A DNA stretch of 64,000 bases from Ignavibacteria bacterium (GCA_013298775.1 JAAFIV010000015.1:31787-95786), one strand, 5' to 3'; shown: positions 7,583-16,636, counted from the stretch's first letter. The notes: generated from the sequence alone by a model not told the origin. Program-made: numbers and translations.

Positions 7583-9901
7583 TCAGTCCATCAATTGAAG
7601 CTCATTAGACCGCTTTGCGCGAGGTACATCAATGACAAAGCGTGTTCCCATGCCGCTTTCGCTCTCGCAGAAAACGCGCCCGTGCATTGCATCAACCATC
7701 ATTTTCACGATAGACAGCCCCAAGCCTGTTGAATGCTCGCCAGCAGTTGGGCGTGCTGCCAAGCGGGTGAATTTGCGAAAGAGTTTTGCTTGGTCTTCTT
7801 TGGAAATGCCTGGACCTTCATCGCGCACGGCAAAGCGCACCATTGCTGGGTTGTCGGGGCATTCTTCTATTTCTATCCAAATGCGCTTGCCAAGTGGGGA
7901 ATACTTGATGGCATTGGAAAGTATATTCTCGCATACCTGCATCATTGCTTGCGGATTGACATAGAAATAAAGGTTTGGTGCGGGCTGTACGTGCAAAATA
8001 ATTATCTGTTTCGACTCCGCATGGCGCAAATGCTCGGCAAGAAGCGGCGCGACAATCTCCTGCGGGCTCATTATTATCTGCTCAAGCTGCAAGCCGCCTT
8101 GTTCCAGCATATTCACGCTTAAAATATCGGTGATGAGCGCGAACATTTTATTTGCTGAATGAATGATGTCGTCGTACAATTCGCGGTGTTTGCTGGGGAT
8201 ATCGTGTATTTGTGCGGTTTCTAGCAAATACTCTGCGGTAATGCGAATTGCACTGAGGGGATTTTTCAAATCGTGTGCTACAATGCCCATCAAATCGTTC
8301 TTTTCGTCATTCAACTGCTGCAACCGCTCAATGTTGAATTGCAACTCCATGTTTGCTTTGCGTAAATTCTCATCGGCAGCAAGAATATCCTGTTCGCGTT
8401 GTAGCAACATTCGATTTTGGTCGCGGATTTTTTCTTCGGATTTTTTCTGTACACTATATCGGTTCAAAGCAAGCACCAATGCGGCTACCAAGACAAATGC
8501 TATTCCCACAAGCAGAATTTCTATCGTGCGCTGCGCGGCTCGCTCTTTATTCAGAAGCGTAATTTCCTGCTCACGGCGTGAAACCTCGTAATCGTGCTGT
8601 ACTTGCGCCATTTTCTGCTTATTTTCATCGGAATAAATGGAGTCACGGAGCTGCAATAATTGTTTATGATAATTGAGCGCAAGGCTCATATTTCCTTGCT
8701 CTTCTGCGATTTCACTCATTGTGCGATAGGCTTTTTGCAGAGCGCGAAAATCTTGGCAAGCAAGGGCATATTTTTCGCCACGACGAGCATTTACCATTGC
8801 GCTGTCGTACTCACGCAGATTTTTTTGCAAACTTGCAAGATTCGTAAAGCTATGAGCAAGTGAACTTGTATCTTGATATTTTCCGCACAAGACGATAGCT
8901 CGCCGCGCAAGCTCTTTCCCGCGTTCAGATTGACCAACAAAGCCACATATTTCCGCCATTGTCATATAGGAAATACCCAGCCCTACACTATCTCGCACCT
9001 GCTCATCAATGCGTTGTGAACGCTCGTAGTATTGCAAAGCGAGAGGGTAGTTTTTCTCCGCAAAATAGACACGCCCGATATTGTGCGCTACCACAGAAAT
9101 ACGATCGCTATCGCCCACTTCTTCGCTGAGGTGGAGTGCGCGAAACTTATATTCAAGAGCTTTTGCGTAATCTCCTTGATGATAATACACGTGTCCGATA
9201 CCATCAAGCGGAGAAGCCATGTGTTTCTTTTCGTGTAATTGTTCAAGAAGCGAGACCGCTTGAAAGCTGTATTCTAAGGACTTTGGATAATTTCCCGTAT
9301 ATAAAAATATACGCCCTAAATAGCCTACCGTTTTCGCTATTTTCAAGGAATCTTGTATGTTTTTGTACAACTCCAATGCCTGCATTTCATTGTGCAATGC
9401 CTCAGAGTGCTGCGAAAGATATTCTTGAATAAAAGCGATTTGATGCAGGGCTTCAGCTTGTCTGCGGGAATCTTTCAGTTTCTGTGCGTATTCCAACGCT
9501 ATTTTGCTATATCGCAAGGAAGTATGCGCTTCGCGATGATAATTTTGCTTTGCGAGGTCGAGATAGAGCAGAAGTTTGGTAGAATCAGGCAGAAAGGTAT
9601 CACCTTCCTTTAGCGATGCCGAGAGGGAATCTATCGTGCGTTGGTCGGGGAAGGCTTGTGCAAAGGTGTGAACAGGAAAAAGGGCAAAAGCGCAGAAAAT
9701 AAGCACTTTCCCAACACCAACGCTCCATTTCGCAACAATGCTCTTTTCCGATTGAAAAACATCGGAAAACTGCCGTGTGTGCTGCACAAAATGTTGCAAT
9801 AAAGAATATACCAAACCAAGCATCGAACCCGCCAAAAGGAACGTGGTTTTGCCAATACTGTAAACAATGAAGGCAAGAAAGGAAATAGCGAAACTATACA
9901 A
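7583..9901 (-). CDS. TPR-sensor histidine kinase
   Basis: 772 residues. An N-terminal hydrophobic stretch and a second one ending FALFPVHTFAQA suggest export of the following domain. Residues of about 75-440 are tetratricopeptide repeats (for example YHQGDYAKALEYKFRALHLS). A single membrane helix follows (IEILLVGIAFVLVAALVLAL), then a coiled coil and a full kinase core: H543 in MGIVAHDLKNPLSAI, N box NILSNAIKYSP, G1 DEGPGI and G2 GLGLSIV. It senses through the periplasmic TPR region and phosphorylates a response regulator. The likely partner is the NarL-type regulator at 11452-12249 on the same strand. The start could lie further in, directly before the second hydrophobic segment. It follows the T9SS protein gene by 11 bases. 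Confidence 0.9.
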   Translation of the reverse strand: MYSFAISFLAFIVYSIGKTTFLLAGSMLGLVYSLLQHFVQHTRQFSDVFQSEKSIVAKWSVGVGKVLIFCAFALFPVHTFAQAFPDQRTIDSLSASLKEGDTFLPDSTKLLLYLDLAKQNYHREAHTSLRYSKIALEYAQKLKDSRRQAEALHQIAFIQEYLSQHSEALHNEMQALELYKNIQDSLKIAKTVGYLGRIFLYTGNYPKSLEYSFQAVSLLEQLHEKKHMASPLDGIGHVYYHQGDYAKALEYKFRALHLSEEVGDSDRISVVAHNIGRVYFAEKNYPLALQYYERSQRIDEQVRDSVGLGISYMTMAEICGFVGQSERGKELARRAIVLCGKYQDTSSLAHSFTNLASLQKNLREYDSAMVNARRGEKYALACQDFRALQKAYRTMSEIAEEQGNMSLALNYHKQLLQLRDSIYSDENKQKMAQVQHDYEVSRREQEITLLNKERAAQRTIEILLVGIAFVLVAALVLALNRYSVQKKSEEKIRDQNRMLLQREQDILAADENLRKANMELQFNIERLQQLNDEKNDLMGIVAHDLKNPLSAIRITAEYLLETAQIHDIPSKHRELYDDIIHSANKMFALITDILSVNMLEQGGLQLEQIIMSPQEIVAPLLAEHLRHAESKQIIILHVQPAPNLYFYVNPQAMMQVCENILSNAIKYSPLGKRIWIEIEECPDNPAMVRFAVRDEGPGISKEDQAKLFRKFTRLAARPTAGEHSTGLGLSIVKMMVDAMHGRVFCESESGMGTRFVIDVPRAKRSNELQLMD

Positions 9902-9912
9902 AATATGCTTTT

Positions 9913-11316
9913 TTAGCGCAAAATTCGCAAAGAAAATGACGATGTGCTTGGAATAATACGTCCATTTACTGTGAAGCGCAGCATATACGCGCCTCCTGCG
10001 CAGTGCTGCATATCTAGCGTCACAGCGTGTGTTCCTGCGGCTTTCGCGCCTTCTTTTACCGATAGCACACGCTCGCCTAGCACAGAAAACACCTCACACT
10101 GCACGCCAGAAGCCGCTTCGCTGAGAGAATACGAACATTGCACAATACCATCGTGGGACGGATTTGGCGAGATAGCAAGCTGCATCTGCGCGGGAGCCGC
10201 ATTCTGGTTATCTCGCACACTCGTGGTAATCGCAACCTCAGAACACCGTATTTCCGCCACACCGCCACGTGTATCGCGAGCAGTAAGCGCGAGTGTGGTC
10301 GTGGTGGAAGGAATTCTACTATTGCCAAGAAGCGAGAGCGAGGGCTGTCCGCTATTGCGTGGGTCGGTGGCGAGAACCGAAGCCGTGAGAGCAGTGGAAT
10401 TGCCTGTTTCGGCGGTGAAATTGAGCGGGTCGTAGTTTTCATCATAAAAGAACCCTTGCGGCAATCGCGTTGCCTCATCGAGCAACGGCGACTGTAAAGC
10501 GCGTACTTCCTCGCGTCCGCCAAGTACCCGAAGCATAGAACAAAGGTTTCTTCCTAACGGCAAAACGACGGGTGCCACGTTTTCTGGGTCTTCGAGCGTG
10601 ATGCGCGAAATGTCGTTGAAGATAAGCCGTCCATTCACATCAAATCTGGGCGGAATTGTGTATGCGTCGTCGGGCAACAGCGCGACCGTTACAGTGCGAA
10701 TGCCTTGAAGTCCTGGATTATTCGGGAATGTTTGGTCGCTCCACCGCGCTATGAAAATGATAAAGGCTTCGGTTACTTGCGGCGCGAACGTGAATTGGTA
10801 AATACCTGTTTCGGTGGTGCCAATCGCCGTAACAAAGCGTCCTTGCGTGAAAAGAAAGGGCGTAAGGTCGCCGGTAATAGTATTTATCGGCACTTGAGCC
10901 GCCGTTACTTCACGCGGAACGTTTTGTAATCTTCCCAAAGGGTCTCGGTAGATAGAAGGCAACGGAACAGTAGCGGTGCTGGTTTCAGGCAAAAAACGAT
11001 TTACGGCATTGACATACGACACGCCCAATTTTAACGTAACCGTAGCATTGGTCTGGGTTACACGGCGGATGACGATGCGCCCGCGCTGCGGCAAAGAATC
11101 GTAGCCTGTCAAACTAAAGCGTCGCTCACGAAGCACGATATTACGCAGTCCCTGTTGCACAGCACCAAATTCTGGCACTTCGGCGAAAATGGTAAACGCG
11201 GGGACGGGCGTTGGCGTTTGGGCAAGCAGCTTTCCGCCAAGCATCAGCATAATGACAAGCGATATGGCGGAAATCAAGGAATGAAGAGGCTTGCAAGGAA
11301 GAAAACGAGTATTCAT
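9913..11316 (-). CDS. T9SS-exported protein with C-terminal sorting domain
   Basis: 467 residues from the ATG at 11316, which directly precedes a signal peptide (SLISAISLVIMLMLGGKLLAQ). The frame is open upstream to 11415, but that would bury the signal. The C terminus has the type A sorting domain pattern: LAISPNPSHDGIVQCSYSL, then VFSVLGERVLSV, a GTHAVTLDM strand and YMLRFTVNG. This domain directs passage through the type IX machinery and is cleaved at the surface. The middle contains ARWSDQ, FFYDENYDPLNF and DPRNSGQPSLS, all closely repeated in the protein at 61232-63886, defining a shared uncharacterised module. It is probably co-transcribed with the kinase gene 11 bases downstream. Function unknown. 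Confidence 0.8.
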   Translation of the reverse strand: MNTRFLPCKPLHSLISAISLVIMLMLGGKLLAQTPTPVPAFTIFAEVPEFGAVQQGLRNIVLRERRFSLTGYDSLPQRGRIVIRRVTQTNATVTLKLGVSYVNAVNRFLPETSTATVPLPSIYRDPLGRLQNVPREVTAAQVPINTITGDLTPFLFTQGRFVTAIGTTETGIYQFTFAPQVTEAFIIFIARWSDQTFPNNPGLQGIRTVTVALLPDDAYTIPPRFDVNGRLIFNDISRITLEDPENVAPVVLPLGRNLCSMLRVLGGREEVRALQSPLLDEATRLPQGFFYDENYDPLNFTAETGNSTALTASVLATDPRNSGQPSLSLLGNSRIPSTTTTLALTARDTRGGVAEIRCSEVAITTSVRDNQNAAPAQMQLAISPNPSHDGIVQCSYSLSEAASGVQCEVFSVLGERVLSVKEGAKAAGTHAVTLDMQHCAGGAYMLRFTVNGRIIPSTSSFSLRILR

Positions 11317-11451
11317 AGTCGTTTCAGGAAATTGAAGAAAAAGGGATAATTCTTTACATGACAGGGGAAGTGTCTTGATGTCGAAGAGGAGCGCAAACAT
11401 CGTGTACAAGCTCATGGTGCAGGCAAGCAGCAGTCATCAATCATAATCAAC

Positions 11452-12249
11452 TTAATCATAATCAATAAGCAACACTGTCCGCGCCCAGTGCATTGCTTCT
11501 TCGCGGGTTTCCATGTTGAGCTTTTGATAAATTGAACTAGCAATATTGCGCACACGCCCTTCGGTTACAAGAAGTTTTTCAGCAATTTCTGCATTCGTCA
11601 GATTCAGATTACGTAGCACCGCAACCTCAGCATTGGTAAGCTTTACACTGGAAATTGCTTTATTGGCATTGAAGAAATATGCGGCAAGCATAGGACTAAG
11701 CCAAACGCCGCCTTGCAAGTCCGAACGCAAGGCACGAAGCAATTCTTCGGGACTTTCATCTTTCAACATACAACCATTTGCGCCAGCTTCGATGGCAGCA
11801 CGGGCAAGGTCGGCACGTCCAGTGATAGCATAAATGCGAATAGTGCTTCCTGTTGCGCGAATACGTTGAATCACCTCCATACCGCTCAGGTCGGGGAGTT
11901 GCAAGTCCTGAATTAAAATATCTGGTTGGAGATTCGCAACCGCATTGATGGCTTCTTCGCCACGATTAAACGTCTGAATGACCTTCAAACTTTTCTCCAA
12001 GGTCAGCCAGGTTTGCAAAAGCTGCGTAACGAGGTCGTGGTCGTCGCAAATGATAACACGCTTCTTCGGCTGCTGCTCACTCTTTTTTCCACTTGCTTTT
12101 GTCGCTTGCTTTACTGCTGGCGAAGAAGGCTCTGAGCCATTAGCAATGGATTTACGCAGTGAAGTACGTGAAGCATTTAAGCGCGAAGCCTTCGTGCGTA
12201 AAGACTTTTTGCGCGAAGATTGGGCTGGTGTGGGGTTGGTCTTGGACAT
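11452..12249 (-). CDS. NarL/LuxR-family response regulator with basic N-terminal extension
   Basis: 265 residues. A receiver domain (about 62-185) has the acidic pair D69-D70 in IICDDHD, phospho-acceptor D115 in ILIQDLQLPD, a switch Thr in YAITGRA and a Lys in MLKDESPEE. A LuxR-type helix-turn-helix is at about 205-255 (LTNAEVAVLRNLNLTNAEIAEKL). The first 60 residues are unusual: rich in Lys, Arg, Ser and Thr (SRKKSLRTKASRLNASRTSL) and without a predicted fold. A later start next to the KKRVIICDD segment is possible, but the frame runs without interruption from the ATG at 12249. It probably receives phosphate from the TPR kinase at 7583-9901; the T9SS gene lies between them. Confidence 0.85.
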   Translation of the reverse strand: MSKTNPTPAQSSRKKSLRTKASRLNASRTSLRKSIANGSEPSSPAVKQATKASGKKSEQQPKKRVIICDDHDLVTQLLQTWLTLEKSLKVIQTFNRGEEAINAVANLQPDILIQDLQLPDLSGMEVIQRIRATGSTIRIYAITGRADLARAAIEAGANGCMLKDESPEELLRALRSDLQGGVWLSPMLAAYFFNANKAISSVKLTNAEVAVLRNLNLTNAEIAEKLLVTEGRVRNIASSIYQKLNMETREEAMHWARTVLLIDYD

Positions 12250-12676
12250 AACAGAAAATCGTCAAAAAGGCGTAAATACTAAAGGTACGAGAAGTAAAAC
12301 TACGAACACCTCATGCTTGATAAACCTAGACAATCTTTTGAAAACGTATGGTGTACACTCGTGGCGTGAATAATGGTGAAAATACTATAAAAAGCGCACA
12401 AATCAAGGCATTTTTCTGCCAAACGCAAGAAAATTTCATGTACGTTTGCCGAAGGATAGACGACAATTGCTTCATCTGAGCGATATGTCCTTAACGAACA
12501 GGAATATATTGGTATTGAACGAAATCTTGATGCAGGAACATATATTTCAACGATAAAAAGATGCTCACAAAAAAGAAAAGTCCCCACCATCCTCTCAGTC
12601 TGGGGTTCATCCGCGTTGCTTGACGAATGACCCTAACTACGAAATTTTTTATCCTCGTATTTTTAACATTCCCAGA
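12250..12676. other. 427-bp intergenic region with an inverted family A arm
   Basis: Bases 12589-12629 read ATCCTCTCAG...TTCATCCGCGTT and are the reverse complement of the family A left arm seen at 370-405. The rest is AT-rich and holds the promoter region of the response regulator. I see no convincing gene; a 96-codon frame on the minus strand has no ribosome-binding site and runs into the repeat. Confidence 0.5.
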
Positions 12677-13303
12677 CTACAACAAAATCGGCTTCAAATA
12701 CGACCAATCGGGGCTATGCACATCTTCCCACGAAAAGCCATCTTCTTCGGTGCCGGGCATGAGGAACACGGCATCTTTCAAGCAAAATTCGTAATCAATG
12801 CGCTTCGCTGCTTCCAACAACTCGGTAAATCCTCGCACCGACCAATACTCATCTTCGGGAATATCGTCCAGCAAGCCGCATACATTCTTGAGTGGTGCGT
12901 ATTCTAGCACAAAGGCGAGCGTTACCACGATGTAGCTTTTATCGCTGCTGAGGCGGTGCGCTTCGTCAATTTCGCTGCCTAATTCTTCGGTTTCCGTTGC
13001 AATGCTTGCCGTAATTTCCGAAACCCACTCGTGGAACTCGCTCTGCGCCTCGCTTGCTTCGGTGAGATAATCCCAATAGCCATATTCCCAGTACGGTTTA
13101 TTTTCCAAAAGAATAGCGGCAATTTGTTTGTAAAATCCCGTTTTATCCGCAGGATGTTCGAGGTCGGCGGCTTGCTCAATCAAGGAACGAAGACGCTTCC
13201 AGCTTGTATCGGATGAAATTGTCGCTAGGGCAATCTGTACCCCGAAAAAGAAAATTTGAGGTTCTGTTTGGAACAACGAAGAGAAAAAGCCGCGTCGGTT
13301 CAT
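12677..13303 (-). CDS. DUF1517-like protein
   Basis: 208 residues starting MNRRGFFSSLFQTEPQIFFF. Three blocks recall the DUF1517 family, known mainly from cyanobacteria and plastids: VQIALATISSDTSWKRLRSL with ADLEHPADKTGFYKQIAAIL, then PYWEYGYWDY with a helix of acidic residues (EITASIATETEELGSE), then DKSYIVVTLAFVLEYAP followed by LLDDIPEDEYWSVRGFTELL. In that family these blocks occur in the same order and spacing. No function is established. Here there is no clear membrane segment except a hydrophobic start. It is transcribed alone, divergently from AMP nucleosidase. The assignment rests on remembered family patterns and should be treated as likely rather than certain. Confidence 0.6.
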   Translation of the reverse strand: MNRRGFFSSLFQTEPQIFFFGVQIALATISSDTSWKRLRSLIEQAADLEHPADKTGFYKQIAAILLENKPYWEYGYWDYLTEASEAQSEFHEWVSEITASIATETEELGSEIDEAHRLSSDKSYIVVTLAFVLEYAPLKNVCGLLDDIPEDEYWSVRGFTELLEAAKRIDYEFCLKDAVFLMPGTEEDGFSWEDVHSPDWSYLKPILL

Positions 13304-13637
13304 GGTGGATGGTAATTAAAGTGAATAATGCGCGGCAAAGCTCGGAAAGCCGCTTCACATCTTGCAAACAATGCAACCAAGATGCACAAAAATATGTTCA
13401 CAATCAAGATGATGGTGAATTCGTCAATCCAGAAGTGCCTGTTTGTTACAAAAACGTATCAACGCGGTAAATCCTTGTGGAATTGCGGTAAAAGCTCTAA
13501 TTTTGCGGAATTTTACGGGGCAAATTACGCACACGTTTTGAGGCAACAACAGTACGCAACGCACGTAATTACGCCATCGCTGAAAGTTCATCTCTCGCAA
13601 GTTCATCTCTCCATCACGTTTTGCAAAGGATTCTTCC
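13304..13637. promoter_or_regulatory. Divergent promoter region, 334 bp
   Basis: This gap separates the minus-strand DUF1517-like gene from plus-strand AMP nucleosidase, so it should carry both promoters. It is AT-rich and contains a short direct repeat, AAGTTCATCTCTC (13585 and 13598 areas), just before the amn start. I could not identify promoter boxes with confidence and see no gene. Confidence 0.4.
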
Positions 13638-14411
13638 ATGAAAACAAAACTCGAAATTGCCAAAAACTGGCTTCCACGCTACACTGGTGCAGCGATTGAC
13701 CAATTCGGCGATTATATTTTACTTACCAATTTCCACGACTACGTTACGCGCTTTGCAAACCAGTTCGGATGCGATGTTCAGGGGCAAGGTCGTCCGATGC
13801 AAGCCGCGACGAACTCCGCAGGACTTTCCATCATCAATTTCGGTATCGGCTCGGCAAATGCAGCAACCATCATGGATTTGCTCGTTGCGCGTCGTCCGAA
13901 AGGCGTACTGTTTCTTGGGAAATGCGGTGGTTTGAAGGATTCCACCGAACTTGGACACTTTATTTTGCCTATCGCAGCCATTCGCGGCGAAGGAACAAGC
14001 AACGACTATTTGCCGCCCGAAGTGCCAGCCTTACCGAGCTTTAAGCTACACAAATTCGTTTCGGATAAAATTTTACAACACGGACACGAATATCGCACGG
14101 GCGTAATCTACACCACCAACCGCCGCGTGTGGGAATGGGATGAAGAGTTCAAAGAACGTCTTCGCCGCCTTTCCGCGCTTGGTATTGACATGGAAACAGC
14201 GACCTTGTTTATTGTTGGTCATGCAAACGAAATCGCACGAGGCGCACTCTTGCTGGTTTCCGATACGCCGATGTTCCCCGAAGGCGTAAAAACGGAAGAA
14301 TCCGACAAGAAAATTACGCAAAATTTTGTAGAACTGCACTTGCAACTCGGCATTGAAGCCATGACCGAAATTGGCGGCAAAGGCGAGAAAATCAAGCATT
14401 TTCAATACTAA
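13638..14411 (+). CDS. amn: AMP nucleosidase
   Basis: 257 residues, matching the short AMP nucleosidases of Bacteroidota rather than the approximately 480-residue E. coli enzyme. The phosphorylase/nucleosidase fold is clear: NFGIGSANAATIMDLL, the glycine-rich VLFLGKCGGLKDSTELGHFILP, EGTSNDYLPPEVPALPS, the substrate-binding GIDMETATLF and LLVSDTPMFPEGVKTEESD. It cleaves AMP to adenine and ribose 5-phosphate and so helps set adenylate levels. The start ATG at 13638 follows a CATCACG-rich leader with no strong ribosome-binding site. It ends just before a family A repeat and appears to be a single-gene unit. Confidence 0.85.
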   Translation: MKTKLEIAKNWLPRYTGAAIDQFGDYILLTNFHDYVTRFANQFGCDVQGQGRPMQAATNSAGLSIINFGIGSANAATIMDLLVARRPKGVLFLGKCGGLKDSTELGHFILPIAAIRGEGTSNDYLPPEVPALPSFKLHKFVSDKILQHGHEYRTGVIYTTNRRVWEWDEEFKERLRRLSALGIDMETATLFIVGHANEIARGALLLVSDTPMFPEGVKTEESDKKITQNFVELHLQLGIEAMTEIGGKGEKIKHFQY

Positions 14412-14419
14412 GATTTCAA

Positions 14420-14550
14420 GTAACTGGTCAGGTCATGCGTCAAGGAACGCGGATTTTAAGGACTTTTGAGGACTGGTCAGGACTCGTGTACATTTTGAAA
14501 GGATAATTGCGTCCTCACAAGTCTTTTTCAGTCCTCAAATCCGCGTTCCT
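14420..14550. repeat. Family A copy with TIR-like left end
   Basis: GTAACTGGTCAGGTC at 14420-14434 is followed by AAGGAACGCGGATTTTAAGG on the left, with the complement (TCAAATCCGCGTTCC) ending near 14549. An internal GAGGACTGGTCAGGACTC repeats the ACTGGTCAGG core. It occupies most of the gap between amn and the deoxyhypusine synthase homologue. Confidence 0.75.
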
Positions 14551-14608
14551 ACATCAAGCCTTAGAACACGTTAGCTCCATTCACCACTCATTTCCATTTT
14601 CACATTCT

Positions 14609-15607
14609 ATGAAACACCGCATTCTTACAAGCGAAGAGCGCAAGCCCATTTCCCGCTTTATCGAAGAAAACTATTTGCATTTCAACGCTGCAGCCCTCGT
14701 GGATGCTGCTAAAGGCTACGAAAAACATCTTGCTGAAGATGGCAAAATGATGATTACGCTTGCTGGCGCAATGAGTACCGCCGAGCTTGGAAAAACGCTT
14801 GCCGAGATGATTCGCCAAGATAAAGTGCAGAGTATTTCTTGCACGGGCGCGAACTTGGAGGAAGATATTATGAACCTCGTGGCGCATACGCACTACAAGC
14901 GTGTGCCGCACTACCGCGACCTCTCGCCGCAAGATGAGTGGAATCTGCTCGAAGGCGGATTTAACCGCGTTACCGATACCTGTATTCCCGAAGAAGAGGC
15001 GTTTCGCCGCATTCAAAAGCACATTTTCAAACAATGGAAAAACGCCCAAGATGCTGGTGAACGCTTCTTCCCGCACGAGTTCATGTACAAAATGTTGCTC
15101 TCTGGCGAAATGGAGCAATACTACGAAATTGACCCGAAAAATTCATGGATGATTGCGGCAGCAGAAAAGAACCTACCTATCATCGTTCCGGGCTGGGAAG
15201 ATTCCACGATGGGCAATATTTTTGCGTCGTATTGCATCAAGGGCGAATTGCTGCCAAGCACGATGAAATCTGGGATTGAGTACATGACTTGGCTTGCAAA
15301 ATGGTACATCGAAAACTCCAAAGGCAAAGGCGTAGGCTTCTTCCAAATTGGCGGCGGCATTGCGGGCGATTTCCCGATTTGCGTCGTACCGATGCTCTAC
15401 CAAGATATGGAAATGCACGATATTCCGTTCTGGAGCTATTTCTGCCAAATCTCGGATTCTACCACAAGTTACGGCTCATATTCGGGCGCAGTGCCGAATG
15501 AAAAAATTACGTGGGGGAAATTGGACATCACCACGCCGAAGTTTATTGTTGAATCCGATGCGACGATAGTTGCGCCACTCATCTTTGCGTGGTTGTTGAA
15601 TTTGTAG
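14609..15607 (+). CDS. Deoxyhypusine synthase family protein
   Basis: 332 residues from the ATG at 14609; the longer frame to 14507 runs through repeat DNA. The Rossmann-like NAD fold is typical: MITLAGAMSTAELGKTLAEM, SCTGANLEEDIMNLVAH, GVGFFQIGGGIAGDFPICVV, then SYGSYSGAVPNEKITWGKLD. The Lys in TWGK corresponds to the active-site Lys that carries the aminobutyl group in eukaryotic deoxyhypusine synthase, and the ESDATIVAPLIFAWLL end is also conserved. Bacteria lack eIF5A, so the likely role is aminobutyl transfer in polyamine synthesis (for example homospermidine), but the acceptor cannot be read from sequence. A good terminator follows. Confidence 0.85.
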   Translation: MKHRILTSEERKPISRFIEENYLHFNAAALVDAAKGYEKHLAEDGKMMITLAGAMSTAELGKTLAEMIRQDKVQSISCTGANLEEDIMNLVAHTHYKRVPHYRDLSPQDEWNLLEGGFNRVTDTCIPEEEAFRRIQKHIFKQWKNAQDAGERFFPHEFMYKMLLSGEMEQYYEIDPKNSWMIAAAEKNLPIIVPGWEDSTMGNIFASYCIKGELLPSTMKSGIEYMTWLAKWYIENSKGKGVGFFQIGGGIAGDFPICVVPMLYQDMEMHDIPFWSYFCQISDSTTSYGSYSGAVPNEKITWGKLDITTPKFIVESDATIVAPLIFAWLLNL

Positions 15608-15637
15608 ATTTTGTATGTCGTCTGCGGTATGAAAATT

Positions 15638-15670
15638 AAGCTCTGAAGACGCTTCAGGGCTTTGTTTTTT
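15638..15670 (+). terminator. Rho-independent terminator after the deoxyhypusine synthase homologue
   Basis: AAGCTCTGAAG and CTTCAGGGCTT form an 11-bp stem with one G-T pair and a 3-base loop (ACG), followed directly by TTGTTTTTT. It lies 30 bases after the stop codon on the plus strand. Confidence 0.8.
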
Positions 15671-15673
15671 TAC

Positions 15674-15784
15674 CACAGATTCCCATGATTTCCATGATTT
15701 TCGCTGATGAATACGGAGAGCAAAGAGAAAATTATTTTATGCTCAAAATCCTCTTCATCATGGAAATCATGGAAATCTGCGTTC
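15674..15784. repeat. Family B hairpin, copy 3
   Basis: CACAGATTCCCATGATTTCC at the left pairs with CATGGAAATCATGGAAATCTGC at the right, around an AT-rich centre. The same inverted arms occur at 33914-34003 and, duplicated, at 1699-1918. It lies directly after the terminator and about 40 bases before argB. Confidence 0.75.
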
Positions 15785-15823
15785 AAAAAATCACGGACTT
15801 TTCTTGTTTTCCAACATTTCACT

Positions 15824-16636
15824 ATGAAAACACTCAGCATTATCAAAATTGGCGGAAACGTCATTGACAGCCCCGAAGCTCTGACGCGCTTTCTCGGCGA
15901 CCTTTCCACGCTTGACCGCTCCGAACACGCATGGATACTCGTGCATGGCGGCGGGAAAATTGCAACCGATATGGCAAAACGCCTCGGCATCGAAGCGCAA
16001 ATGCTAGAAGGACGGCGCATCACGGACGAAGCAATGCTGGAAATTGTTACGATGGTCTATGGCGGCTTGGTGAATAAGCGCATTGTTACTGGGCTGCAAG
16101 CAAAGGGCGTAAATGCGCTGGGTTTGACGGGCGCAGATGGAAACGTCATTACGGCAGAAAAGCGTCGTCATCCAAGCATAGATTACGGTTTTGTGGGCGA
16201 CATTGAGCGCGTGAACACCGCACAACTACGTGCTTTTCTGGATATGGGCTGTACGCCCGTTCTCGCGCCACTCACACACGATGGCGCAGGACATTTACTG
16301 AATACCAACGCCGATACGATTGCCAGCCGCGTGGCTTCAGCACTTGCGTCGGAGGCAGATATGCAAGCCTTTTACGGTGTGCGTTTGTACTATGCCTTTG
16401 AAAAACGCGGTGTTTTGAGAGATGTGGCGGATGCTACGTCGGTCTTCCCAGAACTTTCGGCATCGGAGATTGAGGATATACGCGCTTCTGGAGCTATTGC
16501 CGCAGGAATGCTTCCGAAAATTGACAACGCGCTTGCAGCTCTTCATGCAGGAGTAGAGCAGGTAGAGATTTGTCATTCCGACGAGATTTTGTCAGCTTTG
16601 CAAGGGAAGCATTGCGGTACGCGGATTGTGGTGTAA
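15824..16636 (+). CDS. argB: Acetylglutamate kinase
   Basis: 270 residues. The amino acid kinase fold begins MKTLSIIKIGGNVID, then VHGGGKIATDMAKRL (phosphate-binding glycines), GRRITDEAMLEIV, GLTGADGNVITAEKR and DMGCTPVLAPLTHDGAGHLLNTNADTIA-like motifs, ending with a GAIAAGMLPKIDNAL segment that is diagnostic for ArgB. It phosphorylates N-acetylglutamate in arginine synthesis. The ATG at 15824 is chosen because the upstream frame to 15707 runs through the family B hairpin. No other arg gene is adjacent, so the pathway is dispersed. It converges on rpsP and shares a terminator with it. Confidence 0.9.
   Translation: MKTLSIIKIGGNVIDSPEALTRFLGDLSTLDRSEHAWILVHGGGKIATDMAKRLGIEAQMLEGRRITDEAMLEIVTMVYGGLVNKRIVTGLQAKGVNALGLTGADGNVITAEKRRHPSIDYGFVGDIERVNTAQLRAFLDMGCTPVLAPLTHDGAGHLLNTNADTIASRVASALASEADMQAFYGVRLYYAFEKRGVLRDVADATSVFPELSASEIEDIRASGAIAAGMLPKIDNALAALHAGVEQVEICHSDEILSALQGKHCGTRIVV

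Noticed and set aside
12300..12590. 96-codon minus-strand frame
   Set aside because: No ribosome-binding site, unusual composition and no recognisable pattern; it runs into a family A repeat.
13328..13699. 123-codon plus-strand frame
   Set aside because: Overlaps the well-supported amn start and the divergent promoter region, with no recognisable sequence.
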